Shown one piece after another: positions 37,484 to 46,616 of a stretch of 64,000 bases of DNA; the first letter of the stretch is position 1, and each line of letters begins with the position of its first letter. Both the position numbers and the translations under genes were made by a program. Below the pieces are notes generated by a model that was not told where the DNA came from, ran no database searches, and was given only the letters and a program-made list of their open reading frames with translations. This DNA comes from Methylobacterium sp. GXS13 (GTDB lineage: Bacteria > Pseudomonadota > Alphaproteobacteria > Rhizobiales > Beijerinckiaceae): the NCBI RefSeq assembly GCF_001455965.1, contig NZ_LKKO01000036.1, positions 62,001-126,000 of the forward strand, written 5' to 3'.

Positions 37484-38652
37484 GGCCGGATCACCACCTT
37501 GATGCAGCCGTCCTGCTTGTCCCGGAAGACCCGGTACATCTCCGGCCCGTCCTCGAGTCCGATGGTATGGGTGATGACGAAGGACGGGTCGATCTGCCCG
37601 TCCTCGATCCGCCGCAGCAGGTCGCGGGTCCAGCGGTTGACGTGCGTCTGACCCGTGCGGACGGTCAGACCCTTGTTCATCAGCGCGCCGATCGGGAACT
37701 TGTCGATCAGGCCGCCATACACGCCAGGCACCGAGAGCACGCCCGCCGGCCGGCAGACCATGATCATCTGGCGGAGCACGTGGGCGCGGTCCGTTTCCAG
37801 CAGCATCGCCTGCTTGGCACGATCGTAGACGGCATCGACGGCCCCCATCGCATGCGCTTCGAGCCCGACTGCGTCGATGCACTTCTCCGGGCCATTGCCG
37901 TCCGTCATGTCGTTCAAGCGGCCGACGATGTTGGATTCCGTGTTGTAGTCGATCACCTCGGCCCCGCCGGCCTCGGCCATCTGCAGGCGCTCGGGGACCC
38001 GGTCGATGGCGATCACGCGCTTCGCGCCGAGCAGCAGCGCCGAGCGGATCGCCATCTGGCCGACGGCGCCGCAGCCCCAGATCGCCACCGTGTCGGTGGG
38101 TTGGATGTCGCATTGGACCGCGCCCTGCCAGCCGGTCGGGAACACGTCCGACAGGAACAGGAGTTTTTCGTCGGAGATGCCGTCGGGCACCTTGACGTGG
38201 GTCGAGTCCGCGAACGGTACGCGGAGATACTCGGCCTGACCGCCGGCATAGCCTCCGGTCAGGTGGGTATAGCCGAACAGGCCCGCGGTGGTGTGCCCGA
38301 AGGCGGTGTCGCCGAGCGCCTTGTTGCGGTTGGATCGCTCGCAGACCGAGAAATTGCCACGCCGGCACTGCTCGCACTGGCCGCAGGTAATGGTGAACGG
38401 CACGACGATCCGGTCGCCGACCTTGAGCGCCGTGTTGTCCTTGCCGACCTCCACGACCTCGCCCATCGCCTCGTGGCCGAGGATGTCGCCGGACTTCATG
38501 CCGGGCATGAAGTGATCGTAAAGATGCAGGTCGGAGCCGCAGATCGCGCAGCTCGTGACCTTGATGATGGCATCGCGGCCTTCCTCGATCACAGGATCCG
38601 GGACGGTGTCGCAGCGGATGTCCCGGGTGCCGTGCCAGACGAGTGCCTTCAT
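37480..38652 (-). CDS. zinc-dependent alcohol dehydrogenase (formaldehyde dehydrogenase-like)
   Basis: A 390-residue medium-chain dehydrogenase. Catalytic zinc region [14 protein letters not shown] and [12 protein letters not shown]; structural-zinc cysteines [16 protein letters not shown]; Rossmann motif [14 protein letters not shown]. The inserted loops and the length match the glutathione-independent formaldehyde dehydrogenase-like branch, but substrate is unproven. First gene of a two-gene coupled unit; a spacer of about 640 bases separates it from the Fae homologue. Confidence 0.9.
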   Translation of the reverse strand: MKALVWHGTRDIRCDTVPDPVIEEGRDAIIKVTSCAICGSDLHLYDHFMPGMKSGDILGHEAMGEVVEVGKDNTALKVGDRIVVPFTITCGQCEQCRRGNFSVCERSNRNKALGDTAFGHTTAGLFGYTHLTGGYAGGQAEYLRVPFADSTHVKVPDGISDEKLLFLSDVFPTGWQGAVQCDIQPTDTVAIWGCGAVGQMAIRSALLLGAKRVIAIDRVPERLQMAEAGGAEVIDYNTESNIVGRLNDMTDGNGPEKCIDAVGLEAHAMGAVDAVYDRAKQAMLLETDRAHVLRQMIMVCRPAGVLSVPGVYGGLIDKFPIGALMNKGLTVRTGQTHVNRWTRDLLRRIEDGQIDPSFVITHTIGLEDGPEMYRVFRDKQDGCIKVVIRP

Positions 38653-39288
38653 GGGCGTAACCTTTCGGCTGCCATTCCACGATTGGTTGTCTTGATACCA
38701 ACCGACGCTCGCGAGGATTGTTCTGTCGCTACGGCAGAACGGCGCTCCGGGTCCGGGCTGCGCACCGGTCTCGAAGCACCCCGGGCTCAGCCGATCTGCT
38801 CGGACTGGGCCGCGCTGGCCGGTCGTGCCGGACCCAGCACGGGCTCCTGGCCCATCGGCCGGTTCTGGACGATGCAGTATTGGCCCTTGCCGTCGAGGGA
38901 CGAACCTTCGGTCCAGCGGCCAAGACACCGATCATCGACCGCTCGGTGTCACGACCTCTTGGTCCCCGCGGAGGGTCTACCCGGCAGTTCGGAAAAGACA
39001 TTCCGACGTTCCATCATCAACGGAACGGCCGCCGTTTGGTCGGGGCTGGTCCCCCGGGATCGCCCTTCGCTTGATGACACGCCCCTACGCGGGCCCGCGC
39101 AGCGTGTGCATAGGAGCGCAGGGCACGGTGATGAGGCGCCGCCCGGTGGCCGCCCCCGTGTTAGAGGACGCGTCGCTGGCCGGGGGCGTCACGGAACACG
39201 TTGCGCGAACCCAAGACGATCATCCAGTCGATATCCATGCTGCGGGCCGCGTCGACCTTCCGGTGCCGCCCTTTAGGAGCCTACCGTT
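38653..39288. other. gene-free spacer between alcohol dehydrogenase and the fae homologue
   Basis: 636 bases with no accepted gene. It holds two divergent promoters. A short inverted repeat GGTTG-N8-CAACC lies just upstream of the dehydrogenase (around 38686-38704). AGGAG is placed correctly before the Fae-homologue ATG. Confidence 0.5.
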
Positions 39289-39837
39289 ATGAGTGAACGT
39301 ATCATCCTCCGCGCCGGCGAAGCCCTTGTGGCGGGTGGCCCACCCAACACGGCATCCGAGCCGGAGGTCATCATCGGTGAGCTCGACGGGCCCGTTGGTA
39401 CCGCGATCGCGACGCTGACTGGCGACCAGGTTGTCGGTCACAGCCGCGTCTTCGCGCTGCTCAACACCGACATCATGGTCCGCCCGGTGACGCTGTGCGT
39501 CTCCAAGGTCAGCGTGACCGAGAGCAAGTACACGTCGATTCTCATGGGCACAGTGCAGTTCGCCATCGCCAACGGCGTCCTCGATGCCGTACGGGCGGGC
39601 TACATCCCCAAGGAAAAGGCCAACGACCTCGGCATCATCTGCTCGGTGTGGCTCAGCCCGGGCGTGATCCAGGCCGAGACGGTCGACCACAAGGCGTTGT
39701 TCGAGATCCAGCGGAAGGGTATGACCGAAGCAATCCGCAAGGCCATGACCAATGAGCCGTCGATTGATTGGCTGCTGGAGAACCAAGACAAGATCGTGCA
39801 CAAATATTACACGATGGGTCTTGAAGGTAAGATCTGA
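39289..39837 (+). CDS. formaldehyde-activating enzyme homologue (Fae2-like)
   Basis: A 182-residue Fae-family protein. Fae condenses formaldehyde with tetrahydromethanopterin in methylotrophs. Conserved stretches include PEVIIGELDGPVG, MGTVQFAIANGVLDAVRAG and ANDLGIICSVW. By recollection of the canonical Methylobacterium enzyme, the catalytic His lies six residues before the IIG glycine; here that position is Glu (TASEPEVIIG), so the protein is probably a Fae2-type homologue with a regulatory or altered role. TTAGGAGCCT precedes the ATG. Confidence 0.85.
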   Translation: MSERIILRAGEALVAGGPPNTASEPEVIIGELDGPVGTAIATLTGDQVVGHSRVFALLNTDIMVRPVTLCVSKVSVTESKYTSILMGTVQFAIANGVLDAVRAGYIPKEKANDLGIICSVWLSPGVIQAETVDHKALFEIQRKGMTEAIRKAMTNEPSIDWLLENQDKIVHKYYTMGLEGKI

Positions 39838-40041
39838 TCCAGGGACTTAGCATTCATATGCAAACGGCCCGTGCCAGAGCGCGGGCCGTCATGTCTGTCC
39901 TTTGCGAACAAACGTGGGGCGGAGCCGCGATGCGCTTCCCCACCACGCAGATCCCAGTTCGGCAAAAGCCGGCGCGCCGACCGAGGCGGTGGCACTGAGC
40001 GCGTCCCGGACGATCGGGGCTGGAACCCGGATGAGCCGGCC

Positions 40042-40305
40042 TCAATCCTCTGACGCAGGTACCAGCGCCTTCAGCGCGTCGTTGACGCGGTCCTGCCAGC
40101 CCGGCCCATCCTTCTGGAAATGGGCCAGCACGGCGCTGTCGAGACGCAGCGTGACCATTTCCCGTGCACCTGGAACCGCACTCGGGCGCGGCGCCGCTGG
40201 TGCTACCGGTGCGGCGGCGGGCTTGGCAGTCGTGGCGGCTTTGAAAGCCGCCTCGGCTGCCGTGCGCGGATCGGTGAATCGGCGGCGGTTGCGATCGTCG
40301 GCCAT
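40042..40305 (-). CDS. BrnA-like protein
   Basis: An 87-residue protein with an Ala/Pro-rich disordered N-terminal half. The C-terminal ribbon-helix-helix segment reads VTLRLDSAVLAHFQKDGPGW, then QDRVNDALKALV, as in BrnA antitoxins. No BrnT toxin is adjacent, so it is an orphan or an antitoxin-like regulator. The next gene upstream on this strand ends six bases away. Confidence 0.75.
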   Translation of the reverse strand: MADDRNRRRFTDPRTAAEAAFKAATTAKPAAAPVAPAAPRPSAVPGAREMVTLRLDSAVLAHFQKDGPGWQDRVNDALKALVPASED

Positions 40306-40311
40306 CGGCCC

Positions 40312-40683
40312 TCAGTCCTTCGCGGCAGCTTTCTTGGGCGCCGCCTTCTTGGCGGTCCCCTTGCCGGCACTCTTGGCCGCGGCCTTGGCGGCCTTCTCGG
40401 CTGCCTTGGCCTGCGCGTCTGCAGCCTTGGTCTGAGCCTCCGCGGCCTTGGTCTCGGCCTCGGCGGCCTCCTTGGCCAGGCGCAGGGAGCGGAGCTTCAG
40501 CGTGCGCTCGTCAATCGCCTTGATCGAGGCGTGATGCTCGGCCATCGCCTGCGCGCCCTCGCGGGCCATGCGCTCGGCGCGTTCCGCCCGCTCGGCGCGG
40601 TTGTCGGCCCGGGTCTTGGCTTCCGCTTCCGCGTCGCGGATATCCTCGGCCTCGTCGAGGTCGGTTTCAGTCTCGTCGCTCAT
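40312..40683 (-). CDS. Ala/Lys-rich coiled-coil protein (histone H1-like tail)
   Basis: A 123-residue protein: an acidic start (MSDETETDLDEAEDIRD), a long helical coiled-coil rich in Ala, Glu and Arg, then a tail of AAK/AK repeats ending KKAAPKKAAAKD. The tail resembles bacterial histone H1-like or DNA-compacting proteins; the acidic head is unlike them. The start at 40683 has a GGCACAGG-like site. Function inferred only from composition. Confidence 0.6.
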   Translation of the reverse strand: MSDETETDLDEAEDIRDAEAEAKTRADNRAERAERAERMAREGAQAMAEHHASIKAIDERTLKLRSLRLAKEAAEAETKAAEAQTKAADAQAKAAEKAAKAAAKSAGKGTAKKAAPKKAAAKD

Positions 40684-40986
40684 CCTGTGCCTTTCGCCCC
40701 GGCCCAGCGGCACCGGATCCTGCGCGTCGGGCGCGGGATCGGCGTCTGGAGCGGGTCCGGCCTGTTCGAGGGGTGGAGGGGCAAGGCCGGAAGATCCGCC
40801 CCGCCACGCCGTCCTGCGACGACTGCTCGAGGCCATGATCACAAGATCACTAGCACGCAAGCGGGGCGGATGGCGAATCCGGCATGTCGAAGCCGCAGGA
40901 CAGCGTAACGTATTCGTCCCGGATCCAGAGACGCCTGTTCAATCGAGGTCGGCGGCTCTGCCTCGTGGTGCGGCGCTTATTCCTGC
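40684..40986. other. spacer between the Ala/Lys-rich gene and tonB
   Basis: A 303-base stretch with no acceptable gene. It should carry the promoter of the Ala/Lys-rich gene and the tail of the tonB transcript. I saw no hairpin or repeat worth naming. Confidence 0.4.
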
Positions 40987-41973
40987 TTACCGCACGCGAT
41001 AGTTGAGCGGGATCGTGACCGAAAGGCTCGGTTGCGTCACCCCGGGGGGCGCCGGCCGCGTAGAGCCCCGCACCGCCGCCAAGGCGGCGCTGTCGATCTG
41101 GCCGACGCCGCTGGACCGGGCGAGGCCGGCCCCCGTCACCGCCCCCGAGCGCATCACGGTGAACCGGACCATGGCGGTGCCCCCGGCGGTGCCGGCGGCG
41201 ACGCCCGGGTTCATCCGCCCGTGGATCGCTGCGCTGATCGCACCGGTCCATTGGCGCAGCGCGCTCGGATCGCTGCCCGCGGCGGCGCGACCGGCCGCAT
41301 TCTGGCGCGAGGCCGAGGCCGAATTACGCGCCTCCGCGCCCTGCTGCGCCTTCGCTTGCTTCGCCTTGGCTTCGCGGGCCGCTTTCAGCTTCGCTTCGCG
41401 AATCTCCTCGAGTCGCTCCTCGCGCTTCTGCTCGCGCAGCTTCTCTTCGCGGATCTTGCGAAGCTTGGCCTCGCGCTCGGCCTTGATCTTCGCCGGATCC
41501 GGCGTCGGTTTCGGCGGCTCTTCGGTCTTGGCCACCTCGGTCGGCGGCGGCGCCAACGGCTCGGCGGTCTCGGAGGACGAGGTGATCACCTCGCTCTGGG
41601 CCTCCACCGGGACGGCTTCCTGGGGCGGCTCCACGACGGCCTGAGTCTCGTCCGGCGTGACCTCGGTCATCTCCGGGGGCGGCGGCTGCACGGCCTCATC
41701 GGGCGGCAACTCCACCGGCTTGGCCTCCGGAGGGGCCGCCTGGCTCATCTGCTGCTCGGAAGGCGCCTCGGTCGCCGCATCTGTCATCACCGGCGCCAAA
41801 TCGATCGAGATCTGCTGCTCGCCGGGGGGGGCGGGCGGCGTCAGCCGGTAGAACATCACCGCCACGAGAACGAGCGCGTGTAGGGCGAACGCGACCAGGA
41901 AGGCGGCGAGTAACCCGGAGGGGCCGCGCTCGCCGGGGCCCGCCGGCAGATCCGTCGAAGTCAGCGTGCTCAT
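40987..41973 (-). CDS. tonB: TonB-family energy transducer
   Basis: A 328-residue protein with the TonB layout: short cytoplasmic N-terminus, one membrane helix (LLAAFLVAFALHALVLVAVMF) with the conserved His, a long Pro/Glu-rich periplasmic spacer followed by a Lys/Glu/Arg-rich helical stretch, and the C-terminal domain (MVRFTVMRSGAVTGAGL, DSAALAAVRGS, SVTIPLNYRVR). It couples the proton-motive force to outer-membrane receptors. It is downstream of exbB and exbD on the same strand. Confidence 0.92.
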   Translation of the reverse strand: MSTLTSTDLPAGPGERGPSGLLAAFLVAFALHALVLVAVMFYRLTPPAPPGEQQISIDLAPVMTDAATEAPSEQQMSQAAPPEAKPVELPPDEAVQPPPPEMTEVTPDETQAVVEPPQEAVPVEAQSEVITSSSETAEPLAPPPTEVAKTEEPPKPTPDPAKIKAEREAKLRKIREEKLREQKREERLEEIREAKLKAAREAKAKQAKAQQGAEARNSASASRQNAAGRAAAGSDPSALRQWTGAISAAIHGRMNPGVAAGTAGGTAMVRFTVMRSGAVTGAGLARSSGVGQIDSAALAAVRGSTRPAPPGVTQPSLSVTIPLNYRVR

Positions 41974-41977
41974 CGAT

Positions 41978-42451
41978 TCAGCGGGCGGTCTCTGCGGGAG
42001 CGGCCGGCGCTGCCGCGGCGGGTCCACCCGGCGATTGCGCGATCAGCGATACCTTCGTGAAGCCCGCCTGGCCGACCAAGCCCATCACCTGCATGATCTT
42101 GCCGTAGGGCACGTCCCGGTCGCCGCGCACCAGGATGACCTGATCCTTGTCAGCGGCCGCCATCTCACGCAGGCGCGGCACGAGGCTGTCCATGGTGAAG
42201 ACCTCCTTGGCGATCGACGGGTTGCCGTCCTTGTCGACCGTCACCTCCTGAGGCTTCTTCGACTGAGCAACCTTGGCCGCCGCGGTCTTGGGCAGCTGCA
42301 CCGGCACCCCGGTGGTCATCAGCGGCGCCGCGACCATGAAGATGATCAAGAGGACGAGCATCACGTCCACCATCGGCGTGACGTTGATGTCGGACATCGG
42401 CATGTCGTCGTGGTCGTCGTCGTCGCTTGCGCGGGGCGAGGCCATCGCCAT
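41978..42451 (-). CDS. exbD: ExbD, TonB-complex subunit
   Basis: A 157-residue inner-membrane protein. The single helix follows SDINVTPMVDVMLVLLIIFM, with the essential Asp in MVDVM. The periplasmic domain contains LVRGDRDVPYGKIMQVM, characteristic of ExbD/TolR. The C-terminus ends in an Ala/Pro stretch. The stop is four bases before the tonB ATG, and exbB lies 147 bases upstream. Confidence 0.94.
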   Translation of the reverse strand: MAMASPRASDDDDHDDMPMSDINVTPMVDVMLVLLIIFMVAAPLMTTGVPVQLPKTAAAKVAQSKKPQEVTVDKDGNPSIAKEVFTMDSLVPRLREMAAADKDQVILVRGDRDVPYGKIMQVMGLVGQAGFTKVSLIAQSPGGPAAAAPAAPAETAR

Positions 42452-42598
42452 TGCGGCGTCTCCGGTTGGTTGCGGTCGGCCCCGTTGGGGCCATGGGTCG
42501 GAACGCTCAGGGCCGAAGCGGCAATGGCGAGCGGGTCAGATCACGGGTTTGGCACTGGGCCCAATCGCGGGGCGACGGACCCTGGCGATGGCGAACGC

Positions 42599-43294
<696 letters not shown>

Positions 43295-43416
43295 CGCGGG
43301 CTCCTAGTGTCATGCGGCCCAGGGGCCGCCGTCATGTCGAGGTGCGGCGAAAGCCGCTGGCCGCCCGGCGACATTCGGCACCGGGGCGGTGTGGTCTCAG
43401 GATCCTTCAGGCCACC

Positions 43417-43893
43417 TCAGCGGTCGAAGGCAGGTCCGGCCTTGGACTCAGTCTCGGTGCGCTCCAGGCAGACCTCACGGGCGGCGTCGCCACCGTCACA
43501 GGCCAAAACATCGTTCAGCAGAACCCGGCCGACCTTGCCGCAGGCGATGCCGGGGAAATCGAAGATCTTTACGGTGGTCTTGCGAGCCGGCAGGGGGCCG
43601 AGCTCAACGGCCACGCGCTTCTGGGCGACGCCCTCTGGATCGAAGGCGAACAGGTCGACCTTATAGGATTTGAGGGCCGTCCCCTTGGAATTGTCGACCA
43701 CCAGGGTGACCCGGCAGGCCTCGCCCGCGGTCTCCAGCTTGTTGAGCTGAAGCTTCAGCGGCGTCTTCTCGGCCGCGACGTCCTGCGCCAGTGCCGAGAC
43801 GACCAGGAGCGCCGAGAGCGCCAAGCAGGCAGCGGTGTCGAGGGCGATCCGCCCGATCCGACGGCGATACAAGGGGACGCTCAAGGCAAGCAC
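43417..43893 (-). CDS. exported protein of unknown function
   Basis: A 158-residue protein from GTG 43893 (or TTG 43896, closer to an AGAGG site). Signal-like N-terminus (ALSVPLYRRRIGRIALDTAA with a hydrophobic core). The mature domain reads LKLQLNKLETAGEACRVTLV and KSYKVDLFAFDPEG, then KIFDFPGIACGKVGRVLLND, the pattern of a small periplasmic protein family often annotated only as a Tat/Sec signal protein. It sits behind exbB on the same strand. Confidence 0.7.
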   Translation of the reverse strand: MLALSVPLYRRRIGRIALDTAACLALSALLVVSALAQDVAAEKTPLKLQLNKLETAGEACRVTLVVDNSKGTALKSYKVDLFAFDPEGVAQKRVAVELGPLPARKTTVKIFDFPGIACGKVGRVLLNDVLACDGGDAAREVCLERTETESKAGPAFDR

Positions 43894-43954
43894 CAACCGA
43901 TTTCCTCTTCTCTCGAACCCGGCCGGAACCGGACTGGCCGCTGAAGCGGCCGAC

Positions 43955-44446
43955 CTAGTGGAGCATGGCCCTGTGGGGGCAGCTTGTGGGCGACAAGCGT
44001 TCGGCCGCCGCATCGAGGGTGGCGACAGCGGCCCGAACCGCCGCGACCAGACGGGGTGCCGCCTCGCGCCCGGTGAGCGCGGCCGCAGCGTCGTCGAGAT
44101 CCGCCCAGAGGCGGCGCCGGCCCCGGCCGATCAGTGAAACCAGCGCGCATTCGTGACCGGTGACCCGGCAGCAGCTCGCCGGCATGAACGACCAATCGTC
44201 CTCGCGCTCGGCCCGCAGGGCCCGGACGATTGCGACCACGCAGGCGACGAAGCGGCATCCCTCCGTCGGGCCGAGCAGCTGCTCGGCCCCGTCGAAGGCA
44301 GCATTCCAGCAAGCCACGTCGCTGGTCATGTAGCCGGCCGCTACGAATCGGGCCACCGATAACGCCAGGATGTCGGCCTCGTCTCCGCACACGTCGACGA
44401 CGCGCTGCATCGCCGCATGACTTGCCGGGGTCGAAGGCACGCTCAT
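43955..44446 (-). CDS. Cys/His-rich hypothetical protein
   Basis: A 163-residue protein, all-helical looking, with several cysteines (VVDVCGDEAD, VACWNAAFDG, GCRFVACVV, PASCCRVTGHECALV) and a closing SPTSCPHRAMLH. Cysteine spacing hints at metal or disulfides but no known domain fits. Start at 44446 MSVPSTPASHAAM. Function unknown. Confidence 0.6.
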   Translation of the reverse strand: MSVPSTPASHAAMQRVVDVCGDEADILALSVARFVAAGYMTSDVACWNAAFDGAEQLLGPTEGCRFVACVVAIVRALRAEREDDWSFMPASCCRVTGHECALVSLIGRGRRRLWADLDDAAAALTGREAAPRLVAAVRAAVATLDAAAERLSPTSCPHRAMLH

Positions 44447-44858
44447 CGGGGCTCCGCTGCATCCCGCGAGGGTCGGGACTCGTTGGCGAGAACCCGTCGA
44501 GCCGGGCGTTCACCAATCGCGGCAGTAGCCACGCCAGCTCCCGGGATCAAGACCCGGCGCGAAAATCAGAGCAGTTCCAAACTGTTAGAGGAAAGCGTGG
44601 CTGTCTCGGCGATTGCTGAAACATCCTGTCGGAATATGCCAAAAGATCCCGTCGATCGCATGCCGGCACGATCCTCAGAGCGATTGAAAAACGAAATTAA
44701 CCCGTTCCCTTGATGGGGTTGAAGGCCTTGGCCATATCTTCGTCTTACCGGCGGTGTTCCGACCGGTGGGGCGCTGTTTCGTGCGGGCTCCATGGCGTCG
44801 AGGTGCTCGGAGATCCGGGACTGCGGCTAGTCCCAGGGTCGGAGGCCTCGCTGTGAGG
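44447..44858. other. spacer with heat-shock promoter
   Basis: Gene-free stretch of 412 bases between divergent genes. It contains an RpoH-like promoter (44709-44742) facing the Hsp20 gene and a moderately AT-rich segment at 44560-44700. Confidence 0.5.
44709..44742 (+). promoter_or_regulatory. RpoH (sigma-32)-type promoter of the Hsp20 operon
   Basis: CTTGAT at 44709-44714 followed after 17 bases by CCATAT, continuing CTTCG. This matches the alphaproteobacterial RpoH pattern CTTG-N17/18-CYTATNTNNG except one base in the -10 (A for the pyrimidine). It is about 120 bases upstream of the Hsp20 start, on the right strand, and heat-shock control of Hsp20-DUF1150 is expected. Confidence 0.7.
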
Positions 44859-45299
44859 ATGATGGCCGCGATGACTCGACCCTCGCCCTTCGGGCATCCA
44901 TTCCTGCTCGGCTTCGACGAGATCGAGCAGGCGCTCGATCGGGTCGCGAAGGGCGCCAACGACGGCTATCCCCCGTACAACATCGAGCGGCTGCCCCGGA
45001 CCGAGCGGGAGCCCGAGCGCCTGCGCATCACCCTGGCCGTGGCCGGGTTCACCCAGGAGCAGCTCGATGTGATGCTGGAAGACAGTCAGCTCGTGGTCCG
45101 TGGCCGTCAAATTGACGAGCGCGAGCGGCAATTCCTGCACCGCGGCATCGCGGCGCGGCAGTTCCAGCGCACGTTCCTCCTGGCCGACGGCATGGAGGTG
45201 CTGGGCGCGGATCTCGCCAACGGCCTGCTCTCGATCGACCTTGTCCGCCCCGAGCCCGATCGGATTGTACGCAAGATTGATATTGGCGCCCGCGGCTAG
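44859..45299 (+). CDS. Hsp20-family small heat-shock protein
   Basis: A 146-residue chaperone of the IbpA type. N-terminus MTRPSPFGHPFLLGFDEIEQ, then YNIERLPRTE at the start of the alpha-crystallin domain, ITLAVAGFTQEQLDVML, and LHRGIAARQFQRTFLLADG (the A-x-x-F-x-R segment). The domain ends ANGLLSIDLV. The exact start is uncertain: ATGs at 44859, 44862 and 44871 compete. Forms a unit with the following DUF1150 gene. Confidence 0.92.
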   Translation: MMAAMTRPSPFGHPFLLGFDEIEQALDRVAKGANDGYPPYNIERLPRTEREPERLRITLAVAGFTQEQLDVMLEDSQLVVRGRQIDERERQFLHRGIAARQFQRTFLLADGMEVLGADLANGLLSIDLVRPEPDRIVRKIDIGARG

Positions 45300-45447
45300 A
45301 GCGGGCGCGATTTCAAGGTCGATCTGGACCCTGCGCGACGATGCCATAGGTCGATTGATTGGGCGCCGGACATCCCCACATCTGGATGGAACCGCCGGTG
45401 CCTCCGGGACCGGAGGTAGACGCTCTGCCACCTCAGGAGGGCAAGAC

Positions 45448-45732
45448 ATGACGAACCTGAACACATCTCCCCTGACTCCCGCCGACCTCGACCCGGCCGA
45501 GTTCAACCCGGCGGATCTCGCCGCCCTTGGCGAGGGGCACATCGCCTACGTCCGCCCGATCCGGTCCGACGAGGTGCGCCGCCTGTTCCCGCAGGCGCCG
45601 GAGCTGATGCCAGGCCTCGATCTGTTCGCCTTGCTCTCGGCGAGCGGCGAGCCGATCATGCTGGCGGATTCCCGGGACGTGGTGCTGGCCAATGCCGTCG
45701 CCCAGGATCTCCACGCCGTCAGCTTGCACTGA
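45448..45732 (+). CDS. DUF1150 family protein
   Basis: A 94-residue protein with a strong AGGAGG ribosome-binding site. The family core IAYVRPIRSDEVRRLFPQAP is followed by LFALLSASGEPIMLADSRDV, then a helix. DUF1150 genes regularly follow small heat-shock genes in alphaproteobacteria, as here, so a co-chaperone role is plausible but unproven. Confidence 0.9.
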   Translation: MTNLNTSPLTPADLDPAEFNPADLAALGEGHIAYVRPIRSDEVRRLFPQAPELMPGLDLFALLSASGEPIMLADSRDVVLANAVAQDLHAVSLH

Positions 45733-45741
45733 CTCCCTCGG

Positions 45742-46509
45742 TCAGGCGATTCCAGCCACCGCCGCCACGAGCCGCGCGATATCCTGCGGCCGTGACAGGC
45801 GGTGGTCGCCATCCGCGATGAGGGTGAGCACGGTGCCCTCGGCGGGCAGTCGCCCGACCGTCTTGAGGGCATGCGCGTAGGGGACATCCGGATCGCGCAT
45901 GCCTTGCAGGATGTGAACCGGACAACCGGGATCGAAGGCCTGCGTGAGCAATCTGTTCCGGCGGCCATCCTCGATCAGTGCGAGGGTGATCGGATCGGGC
46001 TCGGGCGCATACTCGCTTGGCCTGCGAAGGCCCCCGTCGCGGAGCAGCGCGGCGCGCGCGGGCTCATCAAGCTGCGACCAGATCAAGTCCTCGGTAAAGT
46101 CCAGGGCCGGGGCGATCAAGACGAGCCCTGCAGTCCTCTGACCGCGCACCGCCCGGTCCCGCGCAGCGAGGCAGGCGATCCACCCGCCCATCGACGAGCC
46201 GACCAGGATCGGGGGCTCCGAAACGTACTGCGTCAGCACCGCCTGCGCGTCTTCGAGCCAGGATGAAATCGTGCAATCGGCGAACTTGCCGCCGGACGCG
46301 CCATGGCCGGCGTAATCGAACCGCACCAGGGCGCGCTTCTGCTCGGCCGCCCAGGCATCGAGGGAGGTGGCCTTGGTTGCGGTCATGTCGGAGCGGAATC
46401 CACCGAGCCACACCACGGGCGGCCCGGCACCCTCGCGCATCTGTACCGCGATCTGCCGGGCGGCATCACCGTCGCCGACGCTGATGAAGTCCGGCCCTGT
46501 ATCGGTCAT
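45742..46509 (-). CDS. alpha/beta hydrolase
   Basis: A 255-residue serine hydrolase. PPVVWLGGFRSDM and RFDYAGHGASGG give the oxyanion hole and core strands; ILVGSSMGGWIACLA holds the nucleophile Ser; GMRDPDVPYAHAL gives the acid; and ADGDHRLSRPQDI the His. Similar to the family of small esterase/peptidase-like hydrolases (a human homologue is ABHD10). The start at 46509 has CCGGAGAGATCC. Confidence 0.88.
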   Translation of the reverse strand: MTDTGPDFISVGDGDAARQIAVQMREGAGPPVVWLGGFRSDMTATKATSLDAWAAEQKRALVRFDYAGHGASGGKFADCTISSWLEDAQAVLTQYVSEPPILVGSSMGGWIACLAARDRAVRGQRTAGLVLIAPALDFTEDLIWSQLDEPARAALLRDGGLRRPSEYAPEPDPITLALIEDGRRNRLLTQAFDPGCPVHILQGMRDPDVPYAHALKTVGRLPAEGTVLTLIADGDHRLSRPQDIARLVAAVAGIA

Positions 46510-46616
46510 GGATCTCTCCGGTAGGCCTATGTCGAGCTTCAAGAAGTCCTTCCCTGACCGGGTCGGCTTCAACCTCCGTTTACCAGACCGTAAAGCGCGA
46601 CCGCGATGCTGGGGCA

